NCBI GenBank assembly: GCA_038496445.1
Contig: JALMLS010000118.1
Span: forward strand, 1-31,631
Source of the DNA: Trichosphaerium sp. ATCC 40318
Taxonomy: Eukaryota; Discosea; Flabellinia; Trichosidae
Direction of reading: 5' to 3'
Length of the DNA stretch: 31,631 nucleotides
In this document: positions 1 through 9,728 of the stretch, one piece after another
Layout of the letters: each line of letters begins with the position of its first letter
Position numbering within the stretch: the first letter of the stretch is position 1
Notes under the pieces: model-generated
Told to the model about the DNA's origin: nothing
Databases searched by the model: none
Seen by the model: only the letters and a program-made list of their open reading frames with translations
Translations under genes and position numbers: made by a program

Positions 1-1015
1 TTGTTTATAATACTATATCCGTGAGCAACAATGACCTTTTATGGCGTTGAGGTGCTTTTAGAAAATGCAATTGATAATAGTATCAATCACTCGCCTCCAG
101 AAATTTGATTTATTTTGGTACTTTTGTAACAATAAAAAAGTTGATCGTGTTGGGCCATCCAAGCTGTTTTTGTTTGTAAAAACGTAGTGTTTTAAGACAA
201 ATACATTACTCATTATTAACGGTAAAGACTTATATAACTAATCTTGCCTAGTGAGGTCCGCTAGCAATGTATTCTCTGATGTTGGCAAAATATTCGCAAG
301 AAAAATGCAACTTGTCCTCGTTTTTGTGATTGTTTGTGCTACTCTGGTATCTTGTGATACGTGCAATGCATGGGCCGGACATACAGGAAGTGATACAGTA
401 TGACAAATAGCTTATTGCTACTGTAGGAGGTACTGGTTTGATTTATTTAAATTCCAACTGAGAAATAATACAGGAGAACAGAGTACCAAGATCGTGATTT
501 GTATAGGATGGAACATATAAGTAGCTTTGTAGCCAGCCTTTAAAATACATGAATAGGGTTATCATCTTTTTGATGGCAATTAAGGCATTGTCAGAAACTT
601 GTTTTTAGCTCTGGGAGCTAGTACATTTGGCAACAACTTAGCCTGCCACACCTACAATCCAATACTTTACAATAGGGAACCTAAAAGTTGAACTTATAGA
701 AGAGTTGGATACCAGTGGGTGCTCTATTACAGCATGTACAGCTATAGCAAACGAAATCCCAGCCTATAATTGTGACTTAGGATCACAGTAGGTAGTTACA
801 GAAAGTTCACTTTGTCCCATTTACGTGACACGCTTAACAAAAAGTATGTTGTAATTGTTTACCAGTATCAGCTCTGTTGAGAGCGGTTTGCATGACGGCT
901 TTCCACGTGATATAAAAATTAAGAAATGACTTTGACAATAACTGTTGTACCATAAGTCAGTTCCATTGCTTAATTGTTCGGCAATTGGCTCCTAGAAAAC
1001 CAACAAATACAATAA
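1..1015. other. Mostly non-coding stretch with a possible secreted-protein gene remnant
   Basis: No long reading frame is seen here. The only coding-like signal is an ATG at 305, described in the next entry. The rest is AT-rich, has stops in all frames and carries one CACGTG palindrome at 904-909, about 110 bases before the small ORF at 1016. I see no RNA gene. Confidence 0.4.
305..450 (+). pseudogene. Possible remnant of a beta-helix surface-protein gene (signal peptide stub)
   Basis: The ATG at 305 opens a 32-codon frame that starts with a hydrophobic signal-peptide-like segment (MQLVLVFVIVCATLVSC) and continues into a stretch containing HTGSDT. The intact surface-protein gene at 9729 has SPTGSDTK at the equivalent place, followed by an intron and a GNGTIDSPYHTL block. 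Here a GT...TAG interval and a GGTG block follow, but the frame then stops and I cannot rebuild further exons. I read this as a degraded paralogue of the genes at 9729-12254 and 25881-28298. It could instead be chance; the evidence is one signal-peptide-like run plus one short motif. Confidence 0.25.
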
Positions 1016-1234
1016 ATGAACTTTTCAGGCGTTTCAGTGGAGCAAGCGCTTACTTATTTACAAAGGAAGAGCAATTCAGCAGCGTTTAGTAAAAAAGTAG
1101 ATGAAACATTCTTGAAACAACTTGAAAGCATCTTAGATATCTCAAATACACGCTTGACGCAACAACTCGATCAACTGTTGTTAAAACACGGATGCCAACC
1201 AAACAACTTCAAACCAACGTTTAGAACACTCTGA
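1016..1234 (+). CDS. Small hypothetical protein, 72 aa
   Basis: An uninterrupted ATG-to-TGA frame of 72 codons begins right after an A-rich leader. The product is hydrophilic with a mostly helical composition, Gln- and Leu-rich in the middle (LTQQLDQLLLK), with no signal peptide, membrane segment or recognisable domain. It lies 129 bases upstream of the F-box/LRR gene on the same strand and could be an independent small gene or a conserved-looking chance ORF. No splice signals were needed to read it. I do not recognise the family. Confidence 0.4.
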   Translation: MNFSGVSVEQALTYLQRKSNSAAFSKKVDETFLKQLESILDISNTRLTQQLDQLLLKHGCQPNNFKPTFRTL

Positions 1235-1362
1235 GTGCCTTGACACACCAAAACACAAGCAAATAAAAGAGTACGTTTCTGTTTGTTCCAAACCAGCCTT
1301 TTTCTTTCACTTTCAAGCCAGTTCGCTTTCTCGCTTTCTTAACAAGATATTGTAGTCTTGTG

Positions 1363-2495
1363 ATGCCAACAGAACCGAACATTCTTGACCTTCCGCCAGA
1401 GATTATTTCAAATATTCTAGGATACACAGAATACCAGGAAAAGTTTAATGTTGCTCAATCATGCCGATTGATGGCTGATATTATTCATGATGTTGTTGGA
1501 TATGAATATATCTTGTTAAAAAGTCCTAAAGATATTCTAAAGATCAGACAGTATAAAGGTATTATGAACAACACTCGTATTGATTTGAGTTTATTGAATG
1601 ATAATACCCTCTATTCAATGCTATTTGGGTGTAAACACATTGATACACCTTATGGCAGTGTATGTAAAATCAATGATACTGATTTGAAAGAAATTGCTGG
1701 TGTACACAGTATAACTCTTTGTGTCAACATATTACAGATGAAGGATTAAAATTACTTGCAGGCGTTCATACAATCGATCTTGTCAGTTGTGAGAATATAA
1801 CAGATGAAGGCATTAAAGCACTTGAAGGTGTTTATAAAATTGATATCATGAACACTGAAGTAACAGATGAAGGTCTTAAAGCTCTAGTAGATGCTCATGA
1901 AGTCAACCTCTCATTTTGTGAACATGTGACAGACAAAGGTATAAAACTCCTCAAAAATGTACACACTATTGGTCTTCGAGATACAGCAGTTACAGATGAA
2001 GGACTCAAGGCGTTAGGAAATGTTCATACTATTGATCTTTGCCATTGCCATGACATTACACATGAAGGGTTTAAAGCATTAAGAAATGTTCATCGTATTG
2101 AACTCATGGATACTTCAGTCACAGATGAAGGGCTCAAAGCTCTCAAAAATGTTAATGAGATTTATCTCAATAAGTGTAAAAACTACACCAACAAAGGCCT
2201 TAAAGAACTTGCTGGTGTTCGTTATATTGTCCTTTCTGGTGCCTTCATAACAGATGAAAGTATTGCACCACTGACAGGAATCTATGATATTGGGCTTATA
2301 CACACTTCCATCACAGACAATGGGCTCAACGCACTAAAAGGAGCAAATAAAATCTACCTGTGTGGTTGTCCAAATGTGACAGATAAAGGTATCAAAGCAC
2401 TTGCTAGTGTTCAAGAGATTGTCATTTCTGATTGTAAAAATGTGACAAAAGAATGTATTGCATCACAAACAAATACCCGACATACTACTAACTGA
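1363..2495 (+). pseudogene. F-box/leucine-rich-repeat protein gene with one frameshift
   Basis: The ATG at 1363 starts a protein with an N-terminal F-box (NILDLPPEIISNIL, then a conserved Ser-Cys-Arg helix), which in known proteins binds Skp1 in SCF ubiquitin ligases. A linker follows, then about 13 leucine-rich repeats of roughly 22-24 residues with the consensus ITDEGLKAL-x-GVHTIDL-x-C. The frame breaks near 1720-1726: the first frame runs to 1749, while the repeats continue in another frame from about 1724 to the TGA at 2495. Comparison with neighbouring repeats suggests a net loss of one base (or four) inside a repeat. No intron fits, because removing sequence here would delete a repeat core. 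Either the gene is recently broken or the assembly has an indel. The rest is uninterrupted, so the lesion would be young. Convergent with the dioxygenase gene, 48 bases away. Confidence 0.85.
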
Positions 2496-2543
2496 ACATT
2501 GACTAACTAAGTTACTATTTATTTGTCTCTTGGAAGCATGTCT

Positions 2544-4212
2544 TTATTGTTCTATCTGGTTGGACCACGATTCTAGCCCGTATAACTTTTTGCCCAAGTC
2601 CGTTAATTCTATACCTCTCGGTACGTTCATTTTAATAAGGTTCCTTCTGTATGAAACTCCTTTAGCATCCGGATTTGCAACAAACATTTTGAAGTATTGA
2701 ACAAAACGAAAATTACTTGAGCTGTTTGGATAATTAGCATGAGGCAGTTCAGAGTTCCATATTAATAAACTCCCTGGTCTCATTGGGACCTTTTTACCTT
2801 GGCTTCTAATCTTATCGCCTAAACAAACAATTATTAAATGATCATAGAACAGTGGCGGGGCGGAGACAACAAGCAAATTCATTTGAGAAAAAAAAAAGAA
2901 AAAGAACTTTTCAAACAATGACAAAAAAATCACGTGCATAAAGGGACATGAACCAAGTCTAGAATATCATCTTTCTTTTTACAAGCTCTTGTATGTTTTG
3001 TTTTTTGTGCCCAATCAGCAACATATTTTTGAAAGCCTGGTACCTAAAAACAATTGATCACTTGAAGTATTCTTAGGGTAGTTCATTTTTCGTACACAAA
3101 AAAAGCCACCATCATCTTTTGAAGAAGCACCAAGGTTTAACACTCCTTGCACCTTTACATACTTTCCTTTTTTTACTCCATTATTTTCAGTAGAAAAGTC
3201 AGTAAACGCATAGTCCATCCCTTGGCCTGTCGTCCATTTCCCTTTGTTTGAGTTAGCAAAACACAAAAAATGCTGAAACTTGTACAAGGATTAAGATCCC
3301 AGTGTATCCAATCTGATCCTTTCGTTGACACCCAGTCTTTCTTATCAATAGCACCTGCTCCTATCTTAGGAGTAGCGTTTACTCTTGAATTATTGGGTTC
3401 TAGAGGCACCGCAGAAATTCCCTTAAACAAACATGTTATTTACTAGTCATTTAAAAAGTTTACCTTTGTTGGTCTCATGGCTCCTATCTGCTCTATAGCA
3501 ACCCATAAATTTGGATTACCAATAACAGTTTTAAATGAGTTATATATGTTCTCATTAACACGATTCATCCACAGTTGTTTCGTCCTTGGTTGTCCCAAAA
3601 AACCCTAAAAAACCACCAAAGGTTAATGAAAAAAACACGTTTTTAAAGAGAACCATACCAAGTTTGTAAAGAAAGCAGGCCATCCGGACTCTATACCCCA
3701 CGTGGATGGATCATTTCTGTTTATTTTAATATCAAGCTCAGTAGGTTGATCAAACTTTCCAGTCTCGAGTTGTGTCCAAATGTCTGAGACACTGTTTGAG
3801 ACCTTTTTCTCGTCAGTTTTTTTGCTTTTTGTTTTTGAGAAAAAATGGCGACAGCTTTTCTGAAACGGCAAAAAACTTTTTTTCCTTCATACCTCCTGTT
3901 CTGTGAGTACATTGCGTACAACAACAAACCCGTATTTAGAAAAAAACTGCTTAATCTCCTTCTCCTTGTTACTTGGCCAACTAACGCAGTATCCTTCATT
4001 ATCTAAGGGTACATCAAGCTCTGGATACGTTAAATCTCCAATTGGCGCATCAGGCTAACAGAGTAAGCCAATCAACAGCAATGCCGTTTTTTTCCCCAAA
4101 AACAAGTACGAACCTCTTTATCATCGTCGAAGCGTGCGTATGTACTATATTCTTCGCCAAACGCCTTTGCTTTTGCCAAATAACGCTCCAAAAAGGATTC
4201 AGAGGAAGCCAT
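2544..4212 (-). CDS. Phytanoyl-CoA dioxygenase (PhyH)-family 2-oxoglutarate/Fe(II) oxygenase
   Basis: Eight exons read in phase: 4212-4114, 4054-3893, 3859-3659, 3604-3464, 3421-3286, 3241-3096, 3043-2934 and 2805-2544, giving about 418 aa. The last intron (2933-2806) has a weak donor and is the least certain. The PhyH signature is clear: iron-binding HxD in IHWDLNP (about H241/D243), a KVQGVLNL...DDGGF strand pair, VPGF, then RPGSLLIWNSELPHANYPN with the distal iron His near 354, and an Arg near 365 in FRFVQYFKMF for 2-oxoglutarate. Such enzymes hydroxylate acyl-CoAs or small molecules; the substrate here cannot be told. There is no obvious targeting peptide or PTS1 tail. The exon and intron phases agree at every junction, which supports a functional gene. 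The ATG at 4212 is the first in frame. Confidence 0.85.
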
Positions 4213-4708
4213 CTATGCAGGAGCCTTCAACAGAAAGTAAACCGTTAGTGTGATGTTAGGAGGAAGTTTGACCGAAAAGACAACGTAAATCCTCACCGTC
4301 TGCGGCACCTTGGGCCTTCAAGTTAGGAGACTTCGTTCAATGGCATAGCACCATCCGCTGGGAAGTCCCAAATATAAAAAAGTGTCGGGCATTTTATCAC
4401 GTTTTGGTTCGATAGGCAAGTGCTATTGTTTACTTGATTCTCGGAAAGAGCTACTTCATTTTCGAGTACTCGTAAAGATACCAAGTGAGTGTCGAATGTT
4501 TTACTATTGGCGACTTTGCGCAAAAAATTGTCAGCCTTGAATACGCAATAAAATTATCATTTTGCGTCACGACATCTATACATGTACTTAGATATAATAA
4601 ATTAGACTTAACTATAACTCGTATCAACGCACCTTCTTGTCGTAACATTTTGTGTTTACACGTGCCATAAATACACCAAATCAGCAAACTACACCAAATT
4701 GATCTTAA

Positions 4709-5934
4709 ATGGACAAATTGAGGTATGTTAAACGAATCTCAAGCGCCTATTCATAACAAGACTGTCTAAAAGCCGCAATCTAACGTTATATGCTAGTGAA
4801 CCGCTTGTTAGTAATATTCTGGACCTTCCAAACGAAATATTAGCGCACATTCTAACGCTGAACCACTCACGTCTTAACGCTATCCTGACGTGTAAACTGA
4901 TGCGTGAAGTAATAGAAAACCATATAGGACCTTATAAAGTTCTTATACAATCAAGAGAAGAACTAGCACGTCTTTTCGAAAAGTCAAAAGTAATCAAACA
5001 TACAAGAGTTGAAGTCTTCACTTTTGAAGAAAAGCCATTCACAGACGATGATTTAAAGGCTCTATCACATCAAAGAGTAAGATATCTAGGTCTACATGGC
5101 CACTCACGTATAACAGATGAAGGATTAAAGTCCTTAAAGGGGTTAAAAAGCATAACTTTAGACAACATAAGAAAGATTACTATAGAAGGTATAAAAGCAT
5201 TAGCTGGTATACCAACTGTTCGGTTAAAAGGAAAAAACCTTGGTAATGATATTGGCGTATTATCAGGTGTTCATGATCTAGAAATAAGCCATTGTGATAC
5301 ACTTACTCTTGAAGCAATTCGAGAAATAATGGTTAAGCCACCACATAGAATAAAGATAACTTATTCTAAGTTATCAAATGATATTATAAAATCACTTGGT
5401 GGTATACATACAATAGATCTTTGTGGTTGTGATCAAATAAAAGATGAGGATATAAAGTCTTTTACAGGTGTAAAAAACTTGAATCTATCTTGGTGTCATA
5501 ATATAAAAGGAATATATTTTGAATGGATATCTGGCGTACATACAATAGATTTATCAAGATGTAAAAATATTACAGATGAAGGTATTTGTCATCTCTCAGG
5601 TGTCTATAAAATAGATATAACAGGGTGTGGTCGTATAACAGATAAAGGTTTTTGTGCTTTAAAGGGTGCCAGTATTGTTTTAGCGAGCAGTACTTATATA
5701 AGAGACAAAGGACTTGAGGCTATTGCTGGTGCTACTAGAATCGATATTGCTTTTTGTCAATATGTTACTGATATTGGTGTTTCTAAACTTATTGGTGTTA
5801 AGCATCTATGTATATCAGGATGCTCAAATGTTTCAGATGAGGGTATTAAGCCGCTTATTGGTATTGAAAAACTGTACGCTAAAAGAACTAAAGTCACAGA
5901 AGAAGGATACAAATACCTTGGATTAAGAATGTAA
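4709..5934 (+). CDS. F-box/leucine-rich-repeat protein, intact copy
   Basis: The long frame has no ATG before its F-box, but a 14-nt exon 1 (4709-4722, encoding MDKL plus two bases) followed by a 38-nt intron (4723-4760, donor GTATGT, acceptor ACAAG) joins exactly in frame to exon 2 (4761-5934), giving 395 aa. The F-box lies near residues 20-60 (ILDLPNEILAHILTLNHSR). After a linker come about 13 leucine-rich repeats of the ITDEGIK...GVHTIDLSRCK type. Such proteins usually act as substrate receptors of SCF ubiquitin ligases, with the LRR arc as the binding surface; that role is inferred. The repeat consensus is the same as in the copies at 1363 and 15390. It is convergent with the EF-hand gene. 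Starting at the ATG at 4900 would remove the F-box, so the spliced start is preferred. Confidence 0.85.
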
Positions 5935-6324
5935 TTTTCAAAAAAAAAAATAAAAAGCTTTCAGACCTTGCTACAAGTGACAGTTTCCACTATTTTTTTA
6001 TGCATAACAGTTGAGTGTGTCAACGATCACTAGGAACTCCGGTTATTTGTAACAATTGAAACACTTGACTAGTCGCAAAACACTCAAGACGGAGGCAACA
6101 AAAGGTGTCTATTTATGACTTAAGTTGCCTAGCAGTCTGTTGTTAATGAATAAACTATTTTGAACGACTACATACAGTACAACACATATTGTTATCACAG
6201 ACCTATTGCACTCAAGTTCACTTCTCAACTAAAACAATGTGGGGAAAAGAAAAAAATATCTTGTCTGCCAAACAATTGTTATCTATTACGCCCAGTTGGC
6301 GGACCTACTGGTGCTTGAAAACAA
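5935..6324. other. Intergenic region between two convergent genes
   Basis: This 390-base stretch separates the 3' ends of the F-box/LRR gene and the EF-hand gene. A run of nine or more A residues lies immediately after the LRR stop. A short ORF at 6189 overlaps the EF-hand end and has no supporting features. I see no other gene. Confidence 0.5.
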
Positions 6325-7304
6325 TCAGAAGTCATAGTAGAAATCAACAATCGCTTTCAAAGCAGGGTTTTCTTGTGCATGTAGTAAAAACTCCTCCAAC
6401 GATATTTTACCGTCATTGTTATCATCTGCTTTAAATATACTAAAAGAATCTGTCACGTGTTGATAAAAAACCTTTCAAAAATAGAAAATTCTTCTAAATA
6501 AGATCCTCACCGTTGTAGTCCTGCTTCAACTCTTGCACGTTGGTTGGCACGAATGACTTGGGATTCTCTGAGTTTGTTTTGTCCTTTTTCTTCTATTGGG
6601 ATACCCATACTATCACGCAAGCAAATGTTAATCTCCTAACAAGCATAATAGTGAGTTTTTTTAATGAGGTCAATTCGAAGCATCAAATTCACAAACTACT
6701 TCAAACCTCGCTCTGAGACAGATCGATGTTATTCAAAAATACAGACATGCAACCTTTATAAACTTCATCACGTGTTAATAACCCACTACCATCTTCATCT
6801 ATAGCGTTAAACACAGCTACAAACATAAGCAAGTCGTCCACAACTGAAAACAAACAATACATTTGGAACCACGTGTTGACGAGCGGTTTTCAGGTCGCTC
6901 TAAACACTACTGAAATAACCCCACGTACTTGTAGCTTTGTCTTTGAAGCTTCCAGATGATATTGCTGTCAAATAACTGAGAAAATGGCCAACGTTGATTT
7001 TACCCTTTTAAATCGGTTGGAATCAATAATTTTTTTAACGTCATAAACGGAGTTTAGACGCATAGAAAGCGCGTACTGTATGGTCCTTATCTATCATTAA
7101 GAATAATTTATGTATTTGCTCTAAAGTTAGCTCCTTCGTAGCCAGGGACTTGCAATACTTTACGAAATCTGCTCTGTATGAGTTTTAATCTAATTTGTTT
7201 TAAACGTTACCAAGTTCCGTTACATTTCCTTTCTGAACAGCGTCTAATGAAGATATTCTCTTTACAAGTGATATTATATCACCAGAGGGAGATGTCGTCG
7301 CCAT
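6325..7304 (-). CDS. EF-hand calcium-binding protein, six exons
   Basis: Exons 7304-7211, 7171-7077, 7004-6929, 6843-6707, 6635-6511 and 6439-6325 join in phase to a 213-aa protein ending in TGA. Introns are 39, 72, 85, 71 and 71 nt, all GT-AG. Three EF-hands are visible: a divergent first loop (DKDHTGKINVGH, His in place of the usual Glu at position 12) and two canonical loops (DEDGSGLLTRDE and DDNNDGKISLEE). The architecture and size resemble neuronal-calcium-sensor, calcineurin-B or axonemal calaxin-like proteins. I see no N-myristoylation glycine at position 2 (sequence starts MATTS). A Ca2+ sensor role is likely; the partner is unknown. The first EF-hand is itself split by an intron. Convergent with the upstream LRR gene; the promoter would lie in 7305-7594. 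Confidence 0.88.
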
Positions 7305-7594
7305 CACGCCCTTTTTGACTATAAATGAAACTCGCCTTCACTGATTTCCGCTCCGCGTATTGTCCTTCGTTTATGAGACCTTAGCATCACCTTACACGTG
7401 CGAGCGCACGCGAGAATGTCGTGACATAATTCTGTAAAGCCCTTGACATCGCTCACGCTCAAATTTAACCCGTCTGTGACACGTGATAAAAAAACTTTGA
7501 GGAATTAAAAAATAGTTATTATTTCTATTACTTTTTTACACTAGAATACAATTTGGTGGTTAAGGTGGTTTCTTTTTCTGTCACGTGAATATCT
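7305..7594. other. Intergenic region with a cluster of CACGTG palindromes
   Basis: Between the EF-hand start codon and the end of the small F-box gene there is no ORF of note. Three CACGTG palindromes lie here (7395, 7480 and 7582), within about 280 bases upstream of the EF-hand ATG. Their position is compatible with promoter elements, but this is inferred from position only. Confidence 0.45.
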
Positions 7595-8093
7595 TCAAGA
7601 TGCAGTAATAAGAACCCATCTAGATGTACTCACACCTTTCCATAAAGGTGTTCTGTCATCTATATCAAGTGAAACAATTGACAAACTATCAACATTTTTT
7701 GTCCAATCAAGAGAATGTTTCTCGAGAAAAAGTGTCTTCCATCTTTCTCTCCAAAGTGAACTACTCCTACTTATAGAGCACAATGTACCGCATGTACAAC
7801 CAATTGCTTGGAGCCCTTTATAGTTCAGACTCTTAAATACATGCTCCCATATCTCAACAGGAAGTAAAAGAAGAACATGGTTTACTAGTAATACATCTTC
7901 ATTAGCATAATCCTGCAGAGAAAAAGTGAGAAAGGAAAGAAAAAGAAAAACTCGGTGAAAAAAAAGGCGACAGGAAAAATACTTCTATTATTAGTGTTTC
8001 TACGCTTCGCGTCTATCAAGAGCGCGTTGTGATAGATATGACGCTATCAAAAGCTCGTTCAGCTAAAAGCAAAGTACGCTTTGGTTCTTTCAT
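7595..8093 (-). CDS. Small F-box protein
   Basis: Exon 2 (7912-7595) is preceded by a strong acceptor (polypyrimidine tract then CTGCAG) and encodes an F-box with the motif LLLLPVEIWEHVFKSLNY followed by a Cys-rich helix and SSLWRERW, the hydrophobic end typical of F-boxes. A proposed exon 1 (8093-8043, MKEPKRTLLLAERAFDS) joins in phase 0 using donor GTCATATC, giving about 122 aa. This first exon is less certain because its donor is atypical. No C-terminal repeat or other substrate-binding domain follows, so it is an F-box-only type of protein. It likely binds Skp1; no partner can be named. The 130-nt intron is T-rich toward its 3' end. Confidence 0.6.
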
Positions 8094-9169
8094 GGGCGAT
8101 GTACACAAACGATACGACTACGCTTGTTTAAGACTGAAATGTGGTTTTTGATGCGCCAACGTAGATCGTAGAAAAGTTTTTTTGAAGGTTCTTGGATAAT
8201 TTGGAGGCCAGAGTGAACCCTCGACCAGCGCTTTGGCCGTAGCAAAAGCTTGATGACTTTTTGGCGTACCGTGTCAAGTTGCGATATAATTTTAACCTCT
8301 GCCTTTTTAAATCGCTTTCTAGGTGACTCTTTGAGCTGTAGACGCGAGCTGCGGCGTATCTACCAGAATTATGTAAGCGCTTCTGTAAAAAACACTATTG
8401 ATGTGTGCGATTATCTAGCTGCCGCTGAGTCATGCGTACCATGCTTCTTTTGTTCTTTGAAGCTCTTGTTTGACGTCGTATACTCCGTTGGCTTGGCACG
8501 CATAACACATCGGAACCTGGTAACGCCAGCGGTGAGTTACAAGGGAAAACACGGCCGCGTGATCTCTGTTGTACGTAGTGGAATGCGGAAGGCAATACAG
8601 AGGATGTAGGAACTACATGGAGGTGCTCTAGGTCATTTATATAGGGTACTGGTGTTGCTAGCTTCATCGTTGTGGGTTTTATTGTGAAGGATTTTGGGTA
8701 TGAAAACTGATTTACGCTCAAAGCTTTAAACACATTACTGGTATAGTACGCTGTTTCGAGTTTTCTTGAATGCTACCACGTAGATTCCTCGCCGGTAGGC
8801 GGAAAAATGCCACCAGCAAGGTTACAACCGAAAAGAAGTCGATTAAAACGCAGACACAGAAGAAAAACAACGTTGTAGTAAACAACACGCGTTTTACTCC
8901 TTCATACCAATCGCCATTGCAGTTTTTCGGAAAAGACATAGCTAGTGCTTTCAAGTTCAATAGAAGCAACAATACATCATCAACAACAGTATGCTTTGCT
9001 ACAATGAGAAGGTACACATGGAGTTTTAAGCTTGGACAAACATAAAAAAAATACTATCGCAGTAACCGGAGAGATACAACCAGCAATTTCTAAACAGTGA
9101 TTTCACTACGAAGTAATTAAAAATGCTTATAACTTTGTAGAGCGAACTTTATACGATTATTAACAGGCT
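8094..9169. other. Region with two weak plus-strand ORFs
   Basis: Plus-strand frames at 8253-8609 (ATG start, about 118 codons) and 8770-9045 (91 codons) are the longest here, with overlapping minus-strand frames of similar length. The first has a Cys-rich middle; the second is Lys/Asn/Thr/Ser-rich and basic at its start. Neither resembles a known family and no splice sites join them convincingly. The DNA is more GC-rich around 8230-8600 than its surroundings. A real gene is possible in either strand but I cannot decide. Confidence 0.3.
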
Positions 9170-9561
9170 TCATGCCAATTCAGTTGCTTCTTGCTGTATG
9201 GCTTGCGCTTCTTGGTACGTTTTGACACGGTAAGCCAAAACAACATTCACGCATTTTTTTTGTCTAAATACTAAGTAGACACGTAGAACCAACATAGTCT
9301 CATCCTGTGTTAGAGGGCTCGTAGTTTTACTCACAGGGGAGAAAAATCCTATAAAACAACAGAATAACACGCTCAAGGAGGAGCAATACTCTATAAATTG
9401 GTGATTTAGCGACCTTGTACTCTATAAGAAAACAAATCTATGTATGCTACCAATGCTAATAAAAACCCGAACGCTTGTCTCCAACGTACGCCCCCAGCAC
9501 TATTATGAAGCAACAAACTCCAAGTCTCGCTGTTAGATGAGGATAAAGCAAAATTTTTCAT
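9170..9561 (-). CDS. Small putative membrane protein, two exons
   Basis: Exon 1 (9561-9414) starts MKNFALSSSN and contains a hydrophobic stretch (FGFLLALVAYIDLFSY). A 65-nt intron (9413-9349) with a good polypyrimidine-rich acceptor joins in phase 1 to exon 2 (9348-9170), giving about 108 aa. Exon 2 carries a moderately hydrophobic LVLRVYLVF segment and a polar, probably helical tail (YQEAQAIQQEATELA). A shorter 23-nt intron would also keep frame and add 14 residues, but its acceptor is poorer. I do not recognise the family; it is probably a one- or two-pass endomembrane protein. It is divergent from the surface-protein gene starting at 9729, with only 167 bases between their start codons. 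Confidence 0.45.
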
Positions 9562-9728
9562 ATTTGTTTATTGGCGTCTACAACGTTTGTCCACGCAAGC
9601 CACGGCGACGAATCATGGTGTACAAGGCTAGGTAGAATTTTGGCCTGGTTTTCGTTAAAAAGTTTCAAAAACGTCAAATTTTGTTCTTCAACTAAGCGGC
9701 AACAGTACCGACAACTCGTTTTGTCGTA

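Noticed and set aside
8395-9017. Minus-strand ORFs opposite the weak plus-strand frames
   Set aside because: No motif, no splice context and no better coding character than the opposite strand; I left the region undecided.
9391-9413. Possible 23-nt ultra-short intron
   Set aside because: A 65-nt intron from the same donor to a better acceptor at 9349 also keeps the frame, so an exceptionally short intron is not needed.
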